The notes beneath the pieces were generated by a model. It ran no database searches. It was given only the letters and a program-made list of their open reading frames with translations, and was not told the origin of the DNA. Shown here piece by piece: positions 50,190-60,845 of a stretch of DNA of 64,000 nt (position 1 is the first letter of the stretch; each line of letters starts with the position of its first letter). Both the position numbers and the translations under genes were made by a program. The DNA comes from Pseudomonas sp. Os17 (lineage in GTDB: Bacteria > Pseudomonadota > Gammaproteobacteria > Pseudomonadales > Pseudomonadaceae): NCBI RefSeq assembly GCF_001547895.1, contig NZ_AP014627.1:4467501-4531500 (forward strand), in the 5' to 3' direction.

Positions 50190-50217
50190 AAAACGGCACC
50201 TTCGGGTGCCGTTTTGC
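50190..50217 (+). terminator. nuo operon terminator
   Basis: AAAACGGCACC (50190-50200) and GGTGCCGTTTT (50205-50215) form an 11-bp stem with a stable TTCG tetraloop, 25 bp after nuoN. Confidence 0.92.
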
Positions 50218-50381
50218 ATTTCAGGGCCCTGCCCTCCCCTCTTCCCAGCGAAACTCGGAATCGCCCTTCCTGTCACGTCGACCCGGTCCGACATTCAGCC
50301 CGACGCCACGGGCATAAACTGTTGCCAGATCAAACGCGGCGCTCAGCGGGCCTTGACCAAAGCTGTAGCGTCATCCAATTT

Positions 50382-50398
50382 ATACGCAGGAAGCGTAT
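50382..50398 (+). promoter_or_regulatory. Palindrome overlapping toxin ribosome-binding site, candidate autoregulatory operator
   Basis: ATACGC (50382-50387) and GCGTAT (50393-50398) are perfect inverted arms around AGGAA, which is also the ribosome-binding site of the toxin gene. A TTGACC at 50353-50358 may be the -35 of its promoter. Toxin-antitoxin complexes usually bind such palindromes to repress their own operon. Confidence 0.55.
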
Positions 50399-50401
50399 GA
50401 A

Positions 50402-50752
50402 ATGAATGCTCTGTTTATTGAACTGCCGGCATTTGCACGATACCGAAGGGACTTCCTTGACGACGAGTTGTTCTGCGAACTGCAGATCGAATTGCTGCGC
50501 CACCCGCACGCGGGAGTGCTGATTCAGGGCACTGGCGGCTTGCGCAAGATGCGTTTCATCGATGAGCGACGCAACAAGGGCAGGCGTGGCGGGCTGAGGG
50601 TGATCTATTACTGGTGGTCCGGAGGGGCGCAGTTCTGGCTCTTCACCCTGTTCGACAAGGAGCAGATGGACGACCTGCTACCGCAGCAGCGACAACAGCT
50701 CAAACAACTGCTGGAACGTGAAATCGAGGCCAGAAGACATGACCAAACGTGA
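50402..50752 (+). CDS. RelE/ParE-superfamily toxin (HigB-like)
   Basis: A 116-aa basic protein of the RelE/HigB toxin superfamily, expected to be an mRNA-cleaving ribosome-dependent toxin. Recognisable blocks are FARYRRDFLDDELFCELQIE, then GTGGLRKMRFIDERRNKG with clustered Arg/Lys, and the final strand YYWWSGGAQFWLFTLFDKEQ. The toxin gene comes first and the antitoxin second, the HigBA order. It overlaps the antitoxin gene by 14 bases. Activity is inferred; no catalytic residue is certain in this diverse family. There is no sign of truncation. Confidence 0.82.
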   Translation: MNALFIELPAFARYRRDFLDDELFCELQIELLRHPHAGVLIQGTGGLRKMRFIDERRNKGRRGGLRVIYYWWSGGAQFWLFTLFDKEQMDDLLPQQRQQLKQLLEREIEARRHDQT

Positions 50753-51056
50753 CATCTTTTCCGAACTGGTAGAAGGCATCGACGCCCTCACCCAGGAGCG
50801 CCAGGGCAAAATCACCCTGCGCAGCCATAAAGTGAAGCTGGACAAGCTGCCCCCCATCACTGCCACCGAGGTGATGAACATCCGCCAGCAACTCAATCTC
50901 TCGCGCTCGGTATTCGCCATGTACCTGCGCACCAACACCCGCACCCTGGAGAACTGGGAACAGGGCCGCGCCACACCCAATGCCCAGGCCACCACCCTGA
51001 TCCGCCTGGTGCAACGCTACCCCGATACCGTGGAGCGCCTAGCCTCGCTGGCCTGA
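50739..51056 (+). CDS. Xre/NadS-like helix-turn-helix antitoxin (HigA-like)
   Basis: A 105-aa DNA-binding protein. The C-terminal half is a Cro/C1-type helix-turn-helix: VMNIRQQLNLSRSVFAMYLR, TNTRTLENWEQGRATPNAQA. The acidic N-terminal part (MTKRDIFSELVEGIDALTQE) likely wraps the toxin. It overlaps the toxin gene by 14 bases, so translation is coupled. It should both neutralise the toxin and repress the operon. The start at 50739 is preferred to 50718, which has no clear ribosome-binding site. Confidence 0.84.
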   Translation: MTKRDIFSELVEGIDALTQERQGKITLRSHKVKLDKLPPITATEVMNIRQQLNLSRSVFAMYLRTNTRTLENWEQGRATPNAQATTLIRLVQRYPDTVERLASLA

Positions 51057-51086
51057 GCACGCTGGTACTGATCTACGGGCAACAAA

Positions 51087-51107
51087 AAACCCGCACCAGG
51101 CGGGTTT
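51087..51107. terminator. Terminator between antitoxin and cysS
   Basis: AAACCCGC (51087-51094) and GCGGGTTT (51100-51107) form an 8-bp stem with A-rich left and T-rich right flanks. It can serve the convergent antitoxin and cysS genes. Confidence 0.85.
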
Positions 51108-51128
51108 CTTGTTGCAGCAAACGCCAAC

Positions 51129-52511
51129 TTAGTCAGCCAGGCGCCAGGTTGTACCGCCCTTGCCGTCTTCCAGAATCACGCCCATGGCGGTGATCTGATC
51201 GCGAATACGGTCGGACTCAGCCCAATCCTTGTTGGCACGGGCCGCCAGACGGGCCTGGATCAGCGCCTCGACTTCTGCCGCATCAACCCGGCCTTCGGCG
51301 CCGGCCTGCAGGAAGTCATCGGCTTCCAATTGCAGCACACCCAGCACGCTGGCCAGTTCTTTCAGACGTGCCGCCAGACCCGCCGCCGCGTCGATATCGC
51401 TTTCGCGCAGGCGGTTGATCTCACGCACCATCTCGAACAGTACGGCACAGGCTTCCGGAGTACCGAAGTCGTCATTCATCACCTGGGTGAAACGTTCGAC
51501 AAAGGCTTCGCCACCGGCCGGCGCCACTTTCGGCAGCCCCTTGAGCGCATGGTAGAAGCGCTCCAGCGCGCCCTTGGCGTCCTTGAGGTTGTCTTCCGAG
51601 TAGTTGATGGCGCTGCGGTAGTGGCTGGCCACCAGCAGGTAACGCACCACTTCCGGATGGTACTTGTCGAGCACGTCGCGAATGGTGAAGAAGTTGTTCA
51701 AGGACTTGGACATCTTCTCGCCATTGATGCGGATCATGCCGCAGTGCATCCAGGCATTGGCGTAGGTCTTGCCGGTCGCCGCCTCGCTCTGGGCAATCTC
51801 GTTCTCGTGATGCGGGAACTCCAGGTCGCTGCCGCCACCATGAATGTCGAAAGTCTCGCCCAGGCAGCAGGTGGACATCACCGAGCACTCGATATGCCAA
51901 CCCGGACGACCGTCCCCCCAAGGCGACGGCCAGCTTGGCTCACCCGGCTTGGCAGCTTTCCACAGGACGAAGTCCAATGGATCCTGCTTTGACTCGCCCA
52001 CTTCGATCCGCGCGCCGATGCGCAGGTCTTCGATCTTCTTGCGCGACAGCTTGCCGTAGCCCATGAACTTGCCGACGCGGTAGTACACGTCGCCATTGCC
52101 CGGCGCATAGGCGTAGCCCTTGTCGATCAGGGTCTGGATCATCTTCAGCATGCCCGGAATATGATCCGTGGCACGCGGCTCCATGTCCGGCTTGAGGATG
52201 TTGAGGCGCGCTTCATCCTCGTGCATCGCCGTGATCATGCGTTCGGTCAGGACATTGAACGGCTCGCCGTTCTCCTTGGCCCGGTTGATGATCTTGTCTT
52301 CGATGTCGGTGATGTTGCGCACGTACGTCAGGTCATACCCGCTGAAACGCAGCCAGCGGGTAATCAGGTCGAAGGCCACCATGCTGCGGCCGTGCCCCAG
52401 GTGGCAATAGTCGTACACGGTCATGCCGCACACGTACATGCGCACCTTGTTGCCATCCAAAGGTTTGAAGACTTCTTTGCTCTTGGTGAGCGTGTTGTAG
52501 ATCGTTAGCAC
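51129..52511 (-). CDS. cysS: Cysteinyl-tRNA synthetase
   Basis: Class I synthetase, 460 aa. The HIGH-like motif is [15 protein letters not shown], the KMSKS motif is [13 protein letters not shown], and zinc ligands are in [11 protein letters not shown] and [12 protein letters not shown] with [10 protein letters not shown] after it. The length is typical. It starts 18 bp after the glnS stop on the minus strand. Confidence 0.97.
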   Translation of the reverse strand: MLTIYNTLTKSKEVFKPLDGNKVRMYVCGMTVYDYCHLGHGRSMVAFDLITRWLRFSGYDLTYVRNITDIEDKIINRAKENGEPFNVLTERMITAMHEDEARLNILKPDMEPRATDHIPGMLKMIQTLIDKGYAYAPGNGDVYYRVGKFMGYGKLSRKKIEDLRIGARIEVGESKQDPLDFVLWKAAKPGEPSWPSPWGDGRPGWHIECSVMSTCCLGETFDIHGGGSDLEFPHHENEIAQSEAATGKTYANAWMHCGMIRINGEKMSKSLNNFFTIRDVLDKYHPEVVRYLLVASHYRSAINYSEDNLKDAKGALERFYHALKGLPKVAPAGGEAFVERFTQVMNDDFGTPEACAVLFEMVREINRLRESDIDAAAGLAARLKELASVLGVLQLEADDFLQAGAEGRVDAAEVEALIQARLAARANKDWAESDRIRDQITAMGVILEDGKGGTTWRLAD

Positions 52512-52529
52512 GTTAGTTCCTTGACTGAA

Positions 52530-54230
<1,701 letters not shown>

Positions 54231-54500
54231 AGGATCCTTGAACGTACAAGTGCGCGGCCGGACGCGGCCTGATAAATCAAAACGGGTATCATAGCCGATG
54301 CTGTCAAGCGCCTGACAGAGCGCAGCTTTAAAACTGCGGCGATTAATGGCCCGGCAGTGAAAAAACAGCCTCGAATTTCGCGGTTGTCACGCTAAACTGC
54401 GCTCCTTGGCTGCAGGATGGCCAAATCGGTGCGGACCGCATGCGTGCCCCGCCCCCCAGGATTTTCTTGAAATCGCTTTTCCTTATAAAGAGTACCGACC

Positions 54501-55004
54501 ATGACCCAAGTCAAACTGACCACCAACCACGGCGAGATCGTGCTGGAACTGAACGCCGAGAAAGCCCCGTTGACCGTGGCCAACTTCGTCGAATACGTGA
54601 AAGCCGGTCACTATGAAAACACCGTATTTCACCGCGTCATCGGTAACTTCATGATCCAGGGCGGCGGCTTCGAACCTGGCATGAAAGAAAAGAAAGACAA
54701 GCGTCCAAGCATCCAGAACGAAGCGGACAACGGCCTTTCCAACGACAAGTACACCGTCGCCATGGCCCGCACCATGGAGCCGCATTCGGCTTCCGCGCAA
54801 TTCTTCATCAACGTTGCCGACAACAGCTTCCTCAACCACAGCGGCAAGACCGTTCAAGGCTGGGGCTACGCAGTATTCGGTAAAGTGATCGCCGGCACCG
54901 AAGTGGTCGACAAGATCAAAGGCGTGGCCACCACCATGAAAGCCGGCCACCAGGACGTACCCGCAGAAGACGTGATCATCGAGAAAGCCGAGATCATTGA
55001 GTGA
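54501..55004 (+). CDS. ppiB: Peptidyl-prolyl cis-trans isomerase B (cytoplasmic cyclophilin)
   Basis: Cyclophilin of 167 aa without signal peptide, hence the cytoplasmic PpiB type. Active-site blocks are [18 protein letters not shown] with the catalytic Arg, and [15 protein letters not shown]. It starts [17 protein letters not shown]. It overlaps the lpxH start by four bases (GTGA). Confidence 0.95.
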   Translation: MTQVKLTTNHGEIVLELNAEKAPLTVANFVEYVKAGHYENTVFHRVIGNFMIQGGGFEPGMKEKKDKRPSIQNEADNGLSNDKYTVAMARTMEPHSASAQFFINVADNSFLNHSGKTVQGWGYAVFGKVIAGTEVVDKIKGVATTMKAGHQDVPAEDVIIEKAEIIE

Positions 55005-55753
55005 TACTGCTGATTTCAGATTTGCATCTGATTGACACACGCCCGGACATTACCCGGGCGTTTCTGGATTTACTCGGTGGGCGCGCTCGCGCCGCCGAGG
55101 CGCTGTACATCCTCGGGGACTTTTTCGAGGTATGGATCGGCGACGATGCCATGACCCCCTTCCAACTTTCCATTTGCCAGGCACTGCGGGAGCTGAGCGA
55201 CAGCGGTACGCAGGTTTTCCTCATGCACGGCAATCGCGACTTCATGCTTGGCCAAGCCTTTTGCAAGGCGGCCGGCGCCACCCTGCTCAAGGACCCCAGC
55301 GTCGTCGACTTTTACGGTGAACCGGTATTGCTGATGCATGGCGATAGCCTGTGTACCCGCGACGAAGCCTACATGCGCATGCGCCGCTACCTGCGCAACC
55401 CGCTGAGCCTGTGGATTTTGCGGCACCTGCCGTTGCGCACCCGGCGCAAGCTTGCGCGCAAGCTGCGCAACGAAAGCCAGGCCCAGACCCGCATGAAGGC
55501 CAACGACATTGTCGACGTGACCCCGGACGAAGTACCGCGGATCATGCGCGAACATGGAGTCGGCACCCTGGTTCACGGCCATACCCACCGCCCGGCGATT
55601 CACAAGCTGCAGATTGGCGAGCAGGCCGCCAAGCGCATTGTGCTGGGGGATTGGGACCGTCAGGGATGGGCGTTGCAGGTGGACGAGCAAGGCTTCCAAC
55701 TGGCTGCGTTCGATTTCGTGCCCACCCAGTTGGCGTTGCCGGACTCGCCTTGA
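55001..55753 (+). CDS. lpxH: UDP-2,3-diacylglucosamine diphosphatase LpxH
   Basis: Lipid A pathway metallophosphoesterase, 250 aa, which makes lipid X at the inner membrane. It starts with GTG, overlapping the ppiB stop. Metal-binding motifs are [28 protein letters not shown] and [11 protein letters not shown] Pseudomonas-type size is seen. Coupling with ppiB is conserved in this genus. Confidence 0.95.
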   Translation: MILLISDLHLIDTRPDITRAFLDLLGGRARAAEALYILGDFFEVWIGDDAMTPFQLSICQALRELSDSGTQVFLMHGNRDFMLGQAFCKAAGATLLKDPSVVDFYGEPVLLMHGDSLCTRDEAYMRMRRYLRNPLSLWILRHLPLRTRRKLARKLRNESQAQTRMKANDIVDVTPDEVPRIMREHGVGTLVHGHTHRPAIHKLQIGEQAAKRIVLGDWDRQGWALQVDEQGFQLAAFDFVPTQLALPDSP

Positions 55754-55764
55754 GCGGCGCTTCT

Positions 55765-55885
55765 TTCGCTGGCACGCCGGCTCCTGCAACAAGGTCATTA
55801 GTGTAGGAGCCGGCTTGCCGGCGAAGCGGCCAGCCGGCCTTGCATGCCCCTTGCGGACGCCTTCGCTGGCAAGCCCGCGCCTACG
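55765..55885. repeat. Cluster of three REP palindromes
   Basis: Units at 55765-55788 (diverged), 55802-55825 (exact copy of the unit at 8266-8289) and 55862-55885 (diverged), in alternating orientation. They fill the gap between convergent lpxH and the efflux permease gene. Confidence 0.85.
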
Positions 55886-55895
55886 GCAATGGGCG

Positions 55896-57425
55896 TCAAT
55901 GCCCCGCCGAAGCCGGGCCGGCCTTGGCGGCGAAGGGTGGCTTGGCCAGCCACACCAGCAGAATCAGGCCCATGAAGCCCCAGCCCAGCAAGGTGAAATA
56001 GTCCACGGTCGAGAGCATGTACGCCTGGCTGGTCAGGACTTGATCCAGTTGCGCGTAAGCCTTGCTGCTCGCTCCACCCAGATTGTTCAGCGCATCCCGG
56101 GTCACCGGATCGAAGATGCTCATGCTCTCACTCATGTAGGCATGGTGCTGATCGGCCCGGCGAATCCAGATCCAGGTCGTCAGCGACGCCGCAAAGCTAC
56201 CCCCCAGCGTCCGCAGGAAGGTCGCCAGGCCAGCGCCGTCGGCGATCTGGTGCGGCGGCAGATCGGACATCAGGATGCTCAGGGTCGGCATGAAGAACAG
56301 CGCCACGCCAATCCCCATGAACAGCTGCACCAGGGCGATGTGCTGGAAGTCCACCTCATTGGTGAAACCGGCACGCATGAAGCAGCTCAGGCCAATGGCC
56401 AGGAACGCCAGCCCGGCCAGCAGGCGCAGGTCGAACCTGTGGGCGTACTTGCCGACAAAGGGCGACATCAGCACCGGCAGGATGCCGATCGGCGCCACTG
56501 CCAGCCCGGCCCAGGTGGCGGTGTAGCCCATCTGGGTCTGCAACCATTGCGGCAGGATCAGGTTGATCCCGAAGAACCCGGCGTAACCGCCCACCAGCAC
56601 AATGGTGCCGATGCGGAAGTTGCGATGGGCGAACAGCCGCAGGTTGACCACCGGATGACGATCGGTCATTTCCCAGATCACGAACACCGCCAGGGCAATC
56701 ACCGAGATCAGCGTGCCGACGATGATGAAGTTGGACTCGAACCAGTCCAGGTCATTGCCCTTGTCGAGGACGATCTGCAAGGCCCCCACCCCGACGATCA
56801 GGCTCAGCAAACCGATGTAGTCCATCGGCTGTCGGCTGGTGACCACCGGCCGCGCCTTCAATTGCTGCTGCACCACCCAGGCGGCGAACAGACCAATCGG
56901 CACGTTGATGAAGAAGATCCACGGCCAGCTGTAGCTGTCGGTGATCCAGCCACCGAGTATCGGCCCGGCAATCGGCGCCACCACCGTGACCATCGCCAGC
57001 AGCGCCAGGGCCATGCCCCTCTTCGCCGGTGGGTAGACGGCAATCAGCAAGGTCTGGGTCATCGGGTACAGCGGGCCCGCCACCACCCCTTGCAGCACGC
57101 GAAAACCGACGAGCTCGGGCATCGAGGTGGAAATGCCGCACAGGAACGAGGCCAGCACGAACAGCAGCGTGGCCCAGATAAACAGCTTCACCTCGCCGAA
57201 ACGCCGGCTCAGCCAGCCGGTCAGCGGCAAGGCGATGGCGTTGCTCACGGCGAACGAGGTAATCACCCAGGTGCCCTGTTCCGAACTCACCCCGAGGTTG
57301 CCGGAGATGGTTGGCAACGCCACGTTGGCGATGGTGGTATCGAGCACCTGCATGAAGGTCGCCAGGGACAGGCCGATGGTGCTCAGCAGCAGGCTGGGCG
57401 GCTTGAAAGATGCGTTATTGCTCAT
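55896..57425 (-). CDS. DHA2-family MFS multidrug efflux permease (EmrB-like)
   Basis: A 509-aa, 14-helix proton antiporter of the DHA2 family. Typical motifs are FMQVLDTTIANVALPTISGN in helix 1, WLSRRFGEVKLFIWATLLF (motif A-like) and GPILGGWITDSYSWPWIFFI (motif C region). It is the last gene of a marR-outer membrane factor-membrane fusion-permease operon, so it likely pumps drugs or aromatic compounds across both membranes. The substrate cannot be read from sequence. Confidence 0.92.
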   Translation of the reverse strand: MSNNASFKPPSLLLSTIGLSLATFMQVLDTTIANVALPTISGNLGVSSEQGTWVITSFAVSNAIALPLTGWLSRRFGEVKLFIWATLLFVLASFLCGISTSMPELVGFRVLQGVVAGPLYPMTQTLLIAVYPPAKRGMALALLAMVTVVAPIAGPILGGWITDSYSWPWIFFINVPIGLFAAWVVQQQLKARPVVTSRQPMDYIGLLSLIVGVGALQIVLDKGNDLDWFESNFIIVGTLISVIALAVFVIWEMTDRHPVVNLRLFAHRNFRIGTIVLVGGYAGFFGINLILPQWLQTQMGYTATWAGLAVAPIGILPVLMSPFVGKYAHRFDLRLLAGLAFLAIGLSCFMRAGFTNEVDFQHIALVQLFMGIGVALFFMPTLSILMSDLPPHQIADGAGLATFLRTLGGSFAASLTTWIWIRRADQHHAYMSESMSIFDPVTRDALNNLGGASSKAYAQLDQVLTSQAYMLSTVDYFTLLGWGFMGLILLVWLAKPPFAAKAGPASAGH

Positions 57426-57492
57426 CGCGAATCCTTTGGAACAGGGCAGGCACCCCGGCCGTCAGGCAGGCCGGGGTCGACGGATTGGCGAA

Positions 57493-58692
57493 TCAGCGCT
57501 GGGCGGTCTTGCCGATGGCCGCGCTGTTGTCGTGAATCAGGCGGGCAATCAGCGTATCGGCCTCACCCAACTGACGATCGTAGACATTGGTGCTGAAAGA
57601 CGCCTTTTGCGGAGGCTGCTGGGCCAATACCGGGCCGCTCTGGTCCCGCAGGTTGACGTTCACCAGAGTCGACAGGCCAACCCGCAGCGGATGCTTGGCC
57701 AGCTCTTCGGCATTCACGTGGATACGCACCGGCACCCGCTGCACGATCTTGATCCAGTTGCCGGTGGCATTCTGTGCCGGCAGCAAGGCGAAGGCGCTGC
57801 CCGTACCGGCACCGAGGCTATCGATGGTGCCGCTGTACTTCACATCGCTGCCGTAGATGTCCGCTTCGATCTCGACCGCCTGACCGATGCGCATGTCCCG
57901 CAGCTGGGTTTCCTTGAAGTTGGCGTCGATCCACAGCTGGTCGAGGGGAATCACCGCCATCAGCGCGGTGCCCGGCTGGACCCGCTGCCCCAGTTGCACG
58001 GTGCGCTTGGCCACATAGCCGGTCACCGGCGCAATCAGGGTACTGCGGGCATTGTTCAGGTAGGCCTGACGCAGTTGCGCAGCCGCGGCCTGCACATCCG
58101 GATGGTTGGAAACCACGGTGTCATCCACCAGCGCGTTGGTGGTGTTGAGTTGCTGCTGGGCATTGGCCAGGGCGTTTTGCGCCGAGGTCAGGTCATCGCG
58201 AGCGTGGGACAGTTCTTCCTGGGAAATCGCTCCGCTGGCCGCCAGGTTCTTGCGCCGACTGAAGTTCTCCTGAGCCTTCTGCACTTCGGCTTTCTGCGCC
58301 GCCACCTGGGCCCGCATGCCATCGACATTGCTGTACAGGCCGCGCACCTGGCGCACCGTGCGCGCCAGATTGGCCTCGGCACTCTGCAGGCCGACCTGGG
58401 CGTCGTTGGGGTCGAAGTTGATCAGCACCTGGCCTTCATGCACCAGGTCGCCGTCGTCGGCACCGATGCTGACCACGGTGCCGGTGACCAGCGGGGTGAT
58501 CTCCACCACGTTGCCGTTCACGTAGGCATCGTCGGTGCTTTCATTCCAGCGCCCGTAGAGTTCATGCCAGGCGAACACGCCCAGGCCACCCAGGATCACC
58601 AGGGCCGTAAGCCCCAGCAACATGACTTTGCGCTTGCGCGATTGAGCGCCGTCCGGGGTGTTTTCGGTTGTATGAGTGTCGGCAGTGGCCAT
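57493..58692 (-). CDS. HlyD/EmrA-family membrane fusion protein
   Basis: Periplasmic adaptor, 399 aa, joining permease and outer membrane channel. One membrane anchor lies at about residues 25-45 (VMLLGLTALVILGGLGVFAW). The lipoyl half-motif NVVEITPLVTGTVVSIGADD, a long coiled-coil (QKAEVQKAQENFSRRKNLAA) and the second half-motif LIAPVTGYVAKRTVQLGQRV follow. It lies 67 bp ahead of the permease gene. Confidence 0.93.
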   Translation of the reverse strand: MATADTHTTENTPDGAQSRKRKVMLLGLTALVILGGLGVFAWHELYGRWNESTDDAYVNGNVVEITPLVTGTVVSIGADDGDLVHEGQVLINFDPNDAQVGLQSAEANLARTVRQVRGLYSNVDGMRAQVAAQKAEVQKAQENFSRRKNLAASGAISQEELSHARDDLTSAQNALANAQQQLNTTNALVDDTVVSNHPDVQAAAAQLRQAYLNNARSTLIAPVTGYVAKRTVQLGQRVQPGTALMAVIPLDQLWIDANFKETQLRDMRIGQAVEIEADIYGSDVKYSGTIDSLGAGTGSAFALLPAQNATGNWIKIVQRVPVRIHVNAEELAKHPLRVGLSTLVNVNLRDQSGPVLAQQPPQKASFSTNVYDRQLGEADTLIARLIHDNSAAIGKTAQR

Positions 58693-58707
58693 GACGAATA
58701 CCTCGAA

Positions 58708-60177
58708 TTATTTAGTCTGCGGGGCTGGGGTCGGGTTGGCCGAAGCCAGGTTCTGGGCGCCGAAGCCGCCCCCCAACGCCTGCATCAGTTGGATCGACAG
58801 ATCAATCTGCTGGGCGTTCAGCGTGGCCAGCTGACGCTGGGCCTGGAGCAACTGCTGCTCGATGCTCAGCACATCCAGGTAGTTGCCGATACCGGAACCG
58901 AAGCGCTGGACCACGGTGTTGTAGGAGTCCCGGGCAATGTCCGTGGCATGTTGCTGGGCGACGATCTGCCGCCCGATATCCCGCAGCTGCGAGATGCTGT
59001 CGCTGACATCCCCCAGGGCGGTCACCAGGGTCTTGTTGTACTGCGCCACCGCCAGGTCGTAGTCGGCGTCCCGGGCATCCAGGTCCGCGCGCAGGCGCCC
59101 ACCGTCAAAAATCGGCAGCGAAACGGTCGGCGCAATGCTGAAGAAGCGGCTGGCGGAGCCGAACATCGCATCCCCCAGCAACGACTCGGCGCCGGCGCTG
59201 GCGCTCAGGTTGAGGTTGGGATAGAAGCGGGTCTTGCTGGCGTCGATGTTCTTGCTCGCCGCTTCCACCCGCCAGCGCGCCGCTACCAGATCGGGCCGGC
59301 GCCCCAACAGTTCGGCGGGCAAGGTCGAAGGCAGGGCCACGGCACTGGCCTGCAGAACCTTGGGCCGGACGATGTCGTCGGCCCGACCCGGGCCTTTGCC
59401 CAGGAGCACCGCGAGGGTGATCCTGGCGCTCTGCAGCTGCTTCTCGGCGTCGATCAGACTGGCCTGGGCACTGGCCTCCAGGCTTTCGGTCTGCTGGTAC
59501 TGGTACTGGCTGTCGATCCCGGAATCCAGGCGGCGCCGACTCAGATCGAGCATCTGCCGGGTCCGCTTGAGGTCTTCGTCGGCCAGGTCATGGACGATAT
59601 GTGCCCGCCCCAGGTCGCTGTAGGCCCTGGCCACATCGGCGGCCAGGGTCAGGCTGGCGGCCTGGCGGTCGATCTCGGCGGCGCGGGCCTGACCCAGCGC
59701 GGCCTCCCAGGCCGCACGCTGGCCGCCCCAGAGATCGAAGTTGTAATTGAAGGTGGCGCTGATGTTGCGCACCGTGGAATAAGCACCGCCCTGCCCCAGC
59801 GGGTCCTGGTCACGGGCCAGACGCGAACGGCTGACGCCGGCGCTGGCATCCAGGGTCGGCATCCGCTCGGCATCGGCGGCATAGGCCGCGGCGCTGGCCT
59901 GATGGGCCCGGGCGCTGGCGATCTGCATGTCCGGGCTGTCCCGCAGGGCTTCCAGGATCAGGCCATCGAGCTGGCTATCGCCCAGGCTTTTCCACCAGTC
60001 GCGTTGCGGCCAGGCCGCCGGCGAGAGCTTCACGCCATTGAGCGACTGACCGGTTGCCAGGCTGTGTGCCTCAAGGTTGACGCCGGAAGTCGCCAGGCCA
60101 CTGTAATTGGCACAACCGGCCAGGCTCATGGCCAACAGCACCAGGCTGACACGTGTACGCAAGGTTTTACTGCTCAT
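58708..60177 (-). CDS. Outer membrane efflux lipoprotein (NodT/OprM-like)
   Basis: TolC-like outer membrane channel, 489 aa. It has a lipoprotein signal with lipobox LAGCANYSG near residues 20-24. The two OEP repeats give a trimeric barrel and alpha-tunnel; blocks such as LLGRRPDLVAARWRVEAASK and FDLWGGQRAAWEAAL are typical. It overlaps the marR gene by four bases and precedes the fusion protein gene by 15. Confidence 0.93.
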   Translation of the reverse strand: MSSKTLRTRVSLVLLAMSLAGCANYSGLATSGVNLEAHSLATGQSLNGVKLSPAAWPQRDWWKSLGDSQLDGLILEALRDSPDMQIASARAHQASAAAYAADAERMPTLDASAGVSRSRLARDQDPLGQGGAYSTVRNISATFNYNFDLWGGQRAAWEAALGQARAAEIDRQAASLTLAADVARAYSDLGRAHIVHDLADEDLKRTRQMLDLSRRRLDSGIDSQYQYQQTESLEASAQASLIDAEKQLQSARITLAVLLGKGPGRADDIVRPKVLQASAVALPSTLPAELLGRRPDLVAARWRVEAASKNIDASKTRFYPNLNLSASAGAESLLGDAMFGSASRFFSIAPTVSLPIFDGGRLRADLDARDADYDLAVAQYNKTLVTALGDVSDSISQLRDIGRQIVAQQHATDIARDSYNTVVQRFGSGIGNYLDVLSIEQQLLQAQRQLATLNAQQIDLSIQLMQALGGGFGAQNLASANPTPAPQTK

Positions 60178-60647
60178 TTTTCACCTAAGCGCAGGACAGT
60201 GATCGGGTCACCGGCTGCCAGCAAAATTTTCTTGAGGATCTGTTCCAGGGTGCGCAACTCGTCGGGCGTGATGGCACCGGCCAGCTGGTTCATTGCATTG
60301 GCGCCGATGTAGGGCAGCCGATCGGCGAGCTTCTGCCCCTCCTCGGTCAGCACCAGGCGCACTTGGCGCCGGTCGCCTTCCGAGCGTTTGCGGGCAAGGA
60401 AATCCTTCTGTTGCAGACGATCGAGCATGCGGGTCATCGAACCGCTGTCCAGGGACAGGTGACGACACAACTCGGCCGGGGTATCGACCCCGAACTGGGC
60501 CATGATGATCAGCACCTTGAACTGCGCCGCCGTGATGCCGTGGGGCTCCATGTGCGTGTCGATGATCCGGTCCTTGAGCAAGGCGGCACGCCCCAGCAAC
60601 AGGCCGAGATGGCAATTGTGAAAGTCGTCGGGTTCGAAATGCTTCAT
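60174..60647 (-). CDS. MarR-family transcriptional regulator of the efflux operon
   Basis: A 157-aa winged-helix repressor. The DNA-binding part is LCRHLSLDSGSMTRMLDRLQ, followed by the wing GDRRQVRLVLTEEGQKL. It is the first gene of the efflux operon and overlaps the outer membrane factor gene, so it probably represses itself and the pump. Two identical palindromes lie in its promoter. The inducer is unknown; MarR proteins usually respond to phenolic compounds. Confidence 0.93.
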   Translation of the reverse strand: MKHFEPDDFHNCHLGLLLGRAALLKDRIIDTHMEPHGITAAQFKVLIIMAQFGVDTPAELCRHLSLDSGSMTRMLDRLQQKDFLARKRSEGDRRQVRLVLTEEGQKLADRLPYIGANAMNQLAGAITPDELRTLEQILKKILLAAGDPITVLRLGEK

Positions 60648-60662
60648 CTGACCACCAGTTAG

Positions 60663-60674
60663 CTGCCTAGGCAG
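60663..60674. promoter_or_regulatory. MarR operator candidate O2
   Basis: CTGCCTAGGCAG, a perfect 12-bp palindrome, lies between the predicted transcription start and the marR ATG (60647). It is identical to the copy at 60696-60707; the centres are 33 bp apart, about three helical turns. Confidence 0.75.
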
Positions 60675-60689
60675 AGAGTGTGTGTCGAG

Positions 60690-60717
60690 ATATTACTGCC
60701 TAGGCAGAGAATGTCAA
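60690..60717 (-). promoter_or_regulatory. Efflux operon promoter with operator O1 in the spacer
   Basis: On the minus strand TTGACA (60712-60717) is a perfect -35. After a 16-bp spacer comes TAATAT (60690-60695) as -10. The spacer contains the perfect palindrome CTGCCTAGGCAG at 60696-60707. A repressor there would block RNA polymerase directly. Confidence 0.75.
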
Positions 60718-60815
60718 CGCAGTAGTTAGCTTGCTCTTTATTTGTTTGATAAACGGCGCAGCACGCCGCCTTGAACGCAGCGCAGGTCCGGAGCGAGGAA
60801 GGACGCGAAGTGAAC

Positions 60816-60834
60816 GGGAGGCGTTGCGCCTCCC
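60816..60834 (-). terminator. Candidate tamB terminator
   Basis: GGGAGGCG (60816-60823) and CGCCTCCC (60827-60834) form an 8-bp stem just after the tamB stop, with only a short T-rich tail on the minus strand. Confidence 0.55.
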
Positions 60835-60845
60835 GGCGGCAGGAC

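Noticed and set aside
50165..52511. tRNA genes next to cysS
   Set aside because: From memory, tRNA genes lie near cysS in some pseudomonads, but the sequence here shows only a terminator and the toxin-antitoxin pair; no cloverleaf was found in any gap I inspected.
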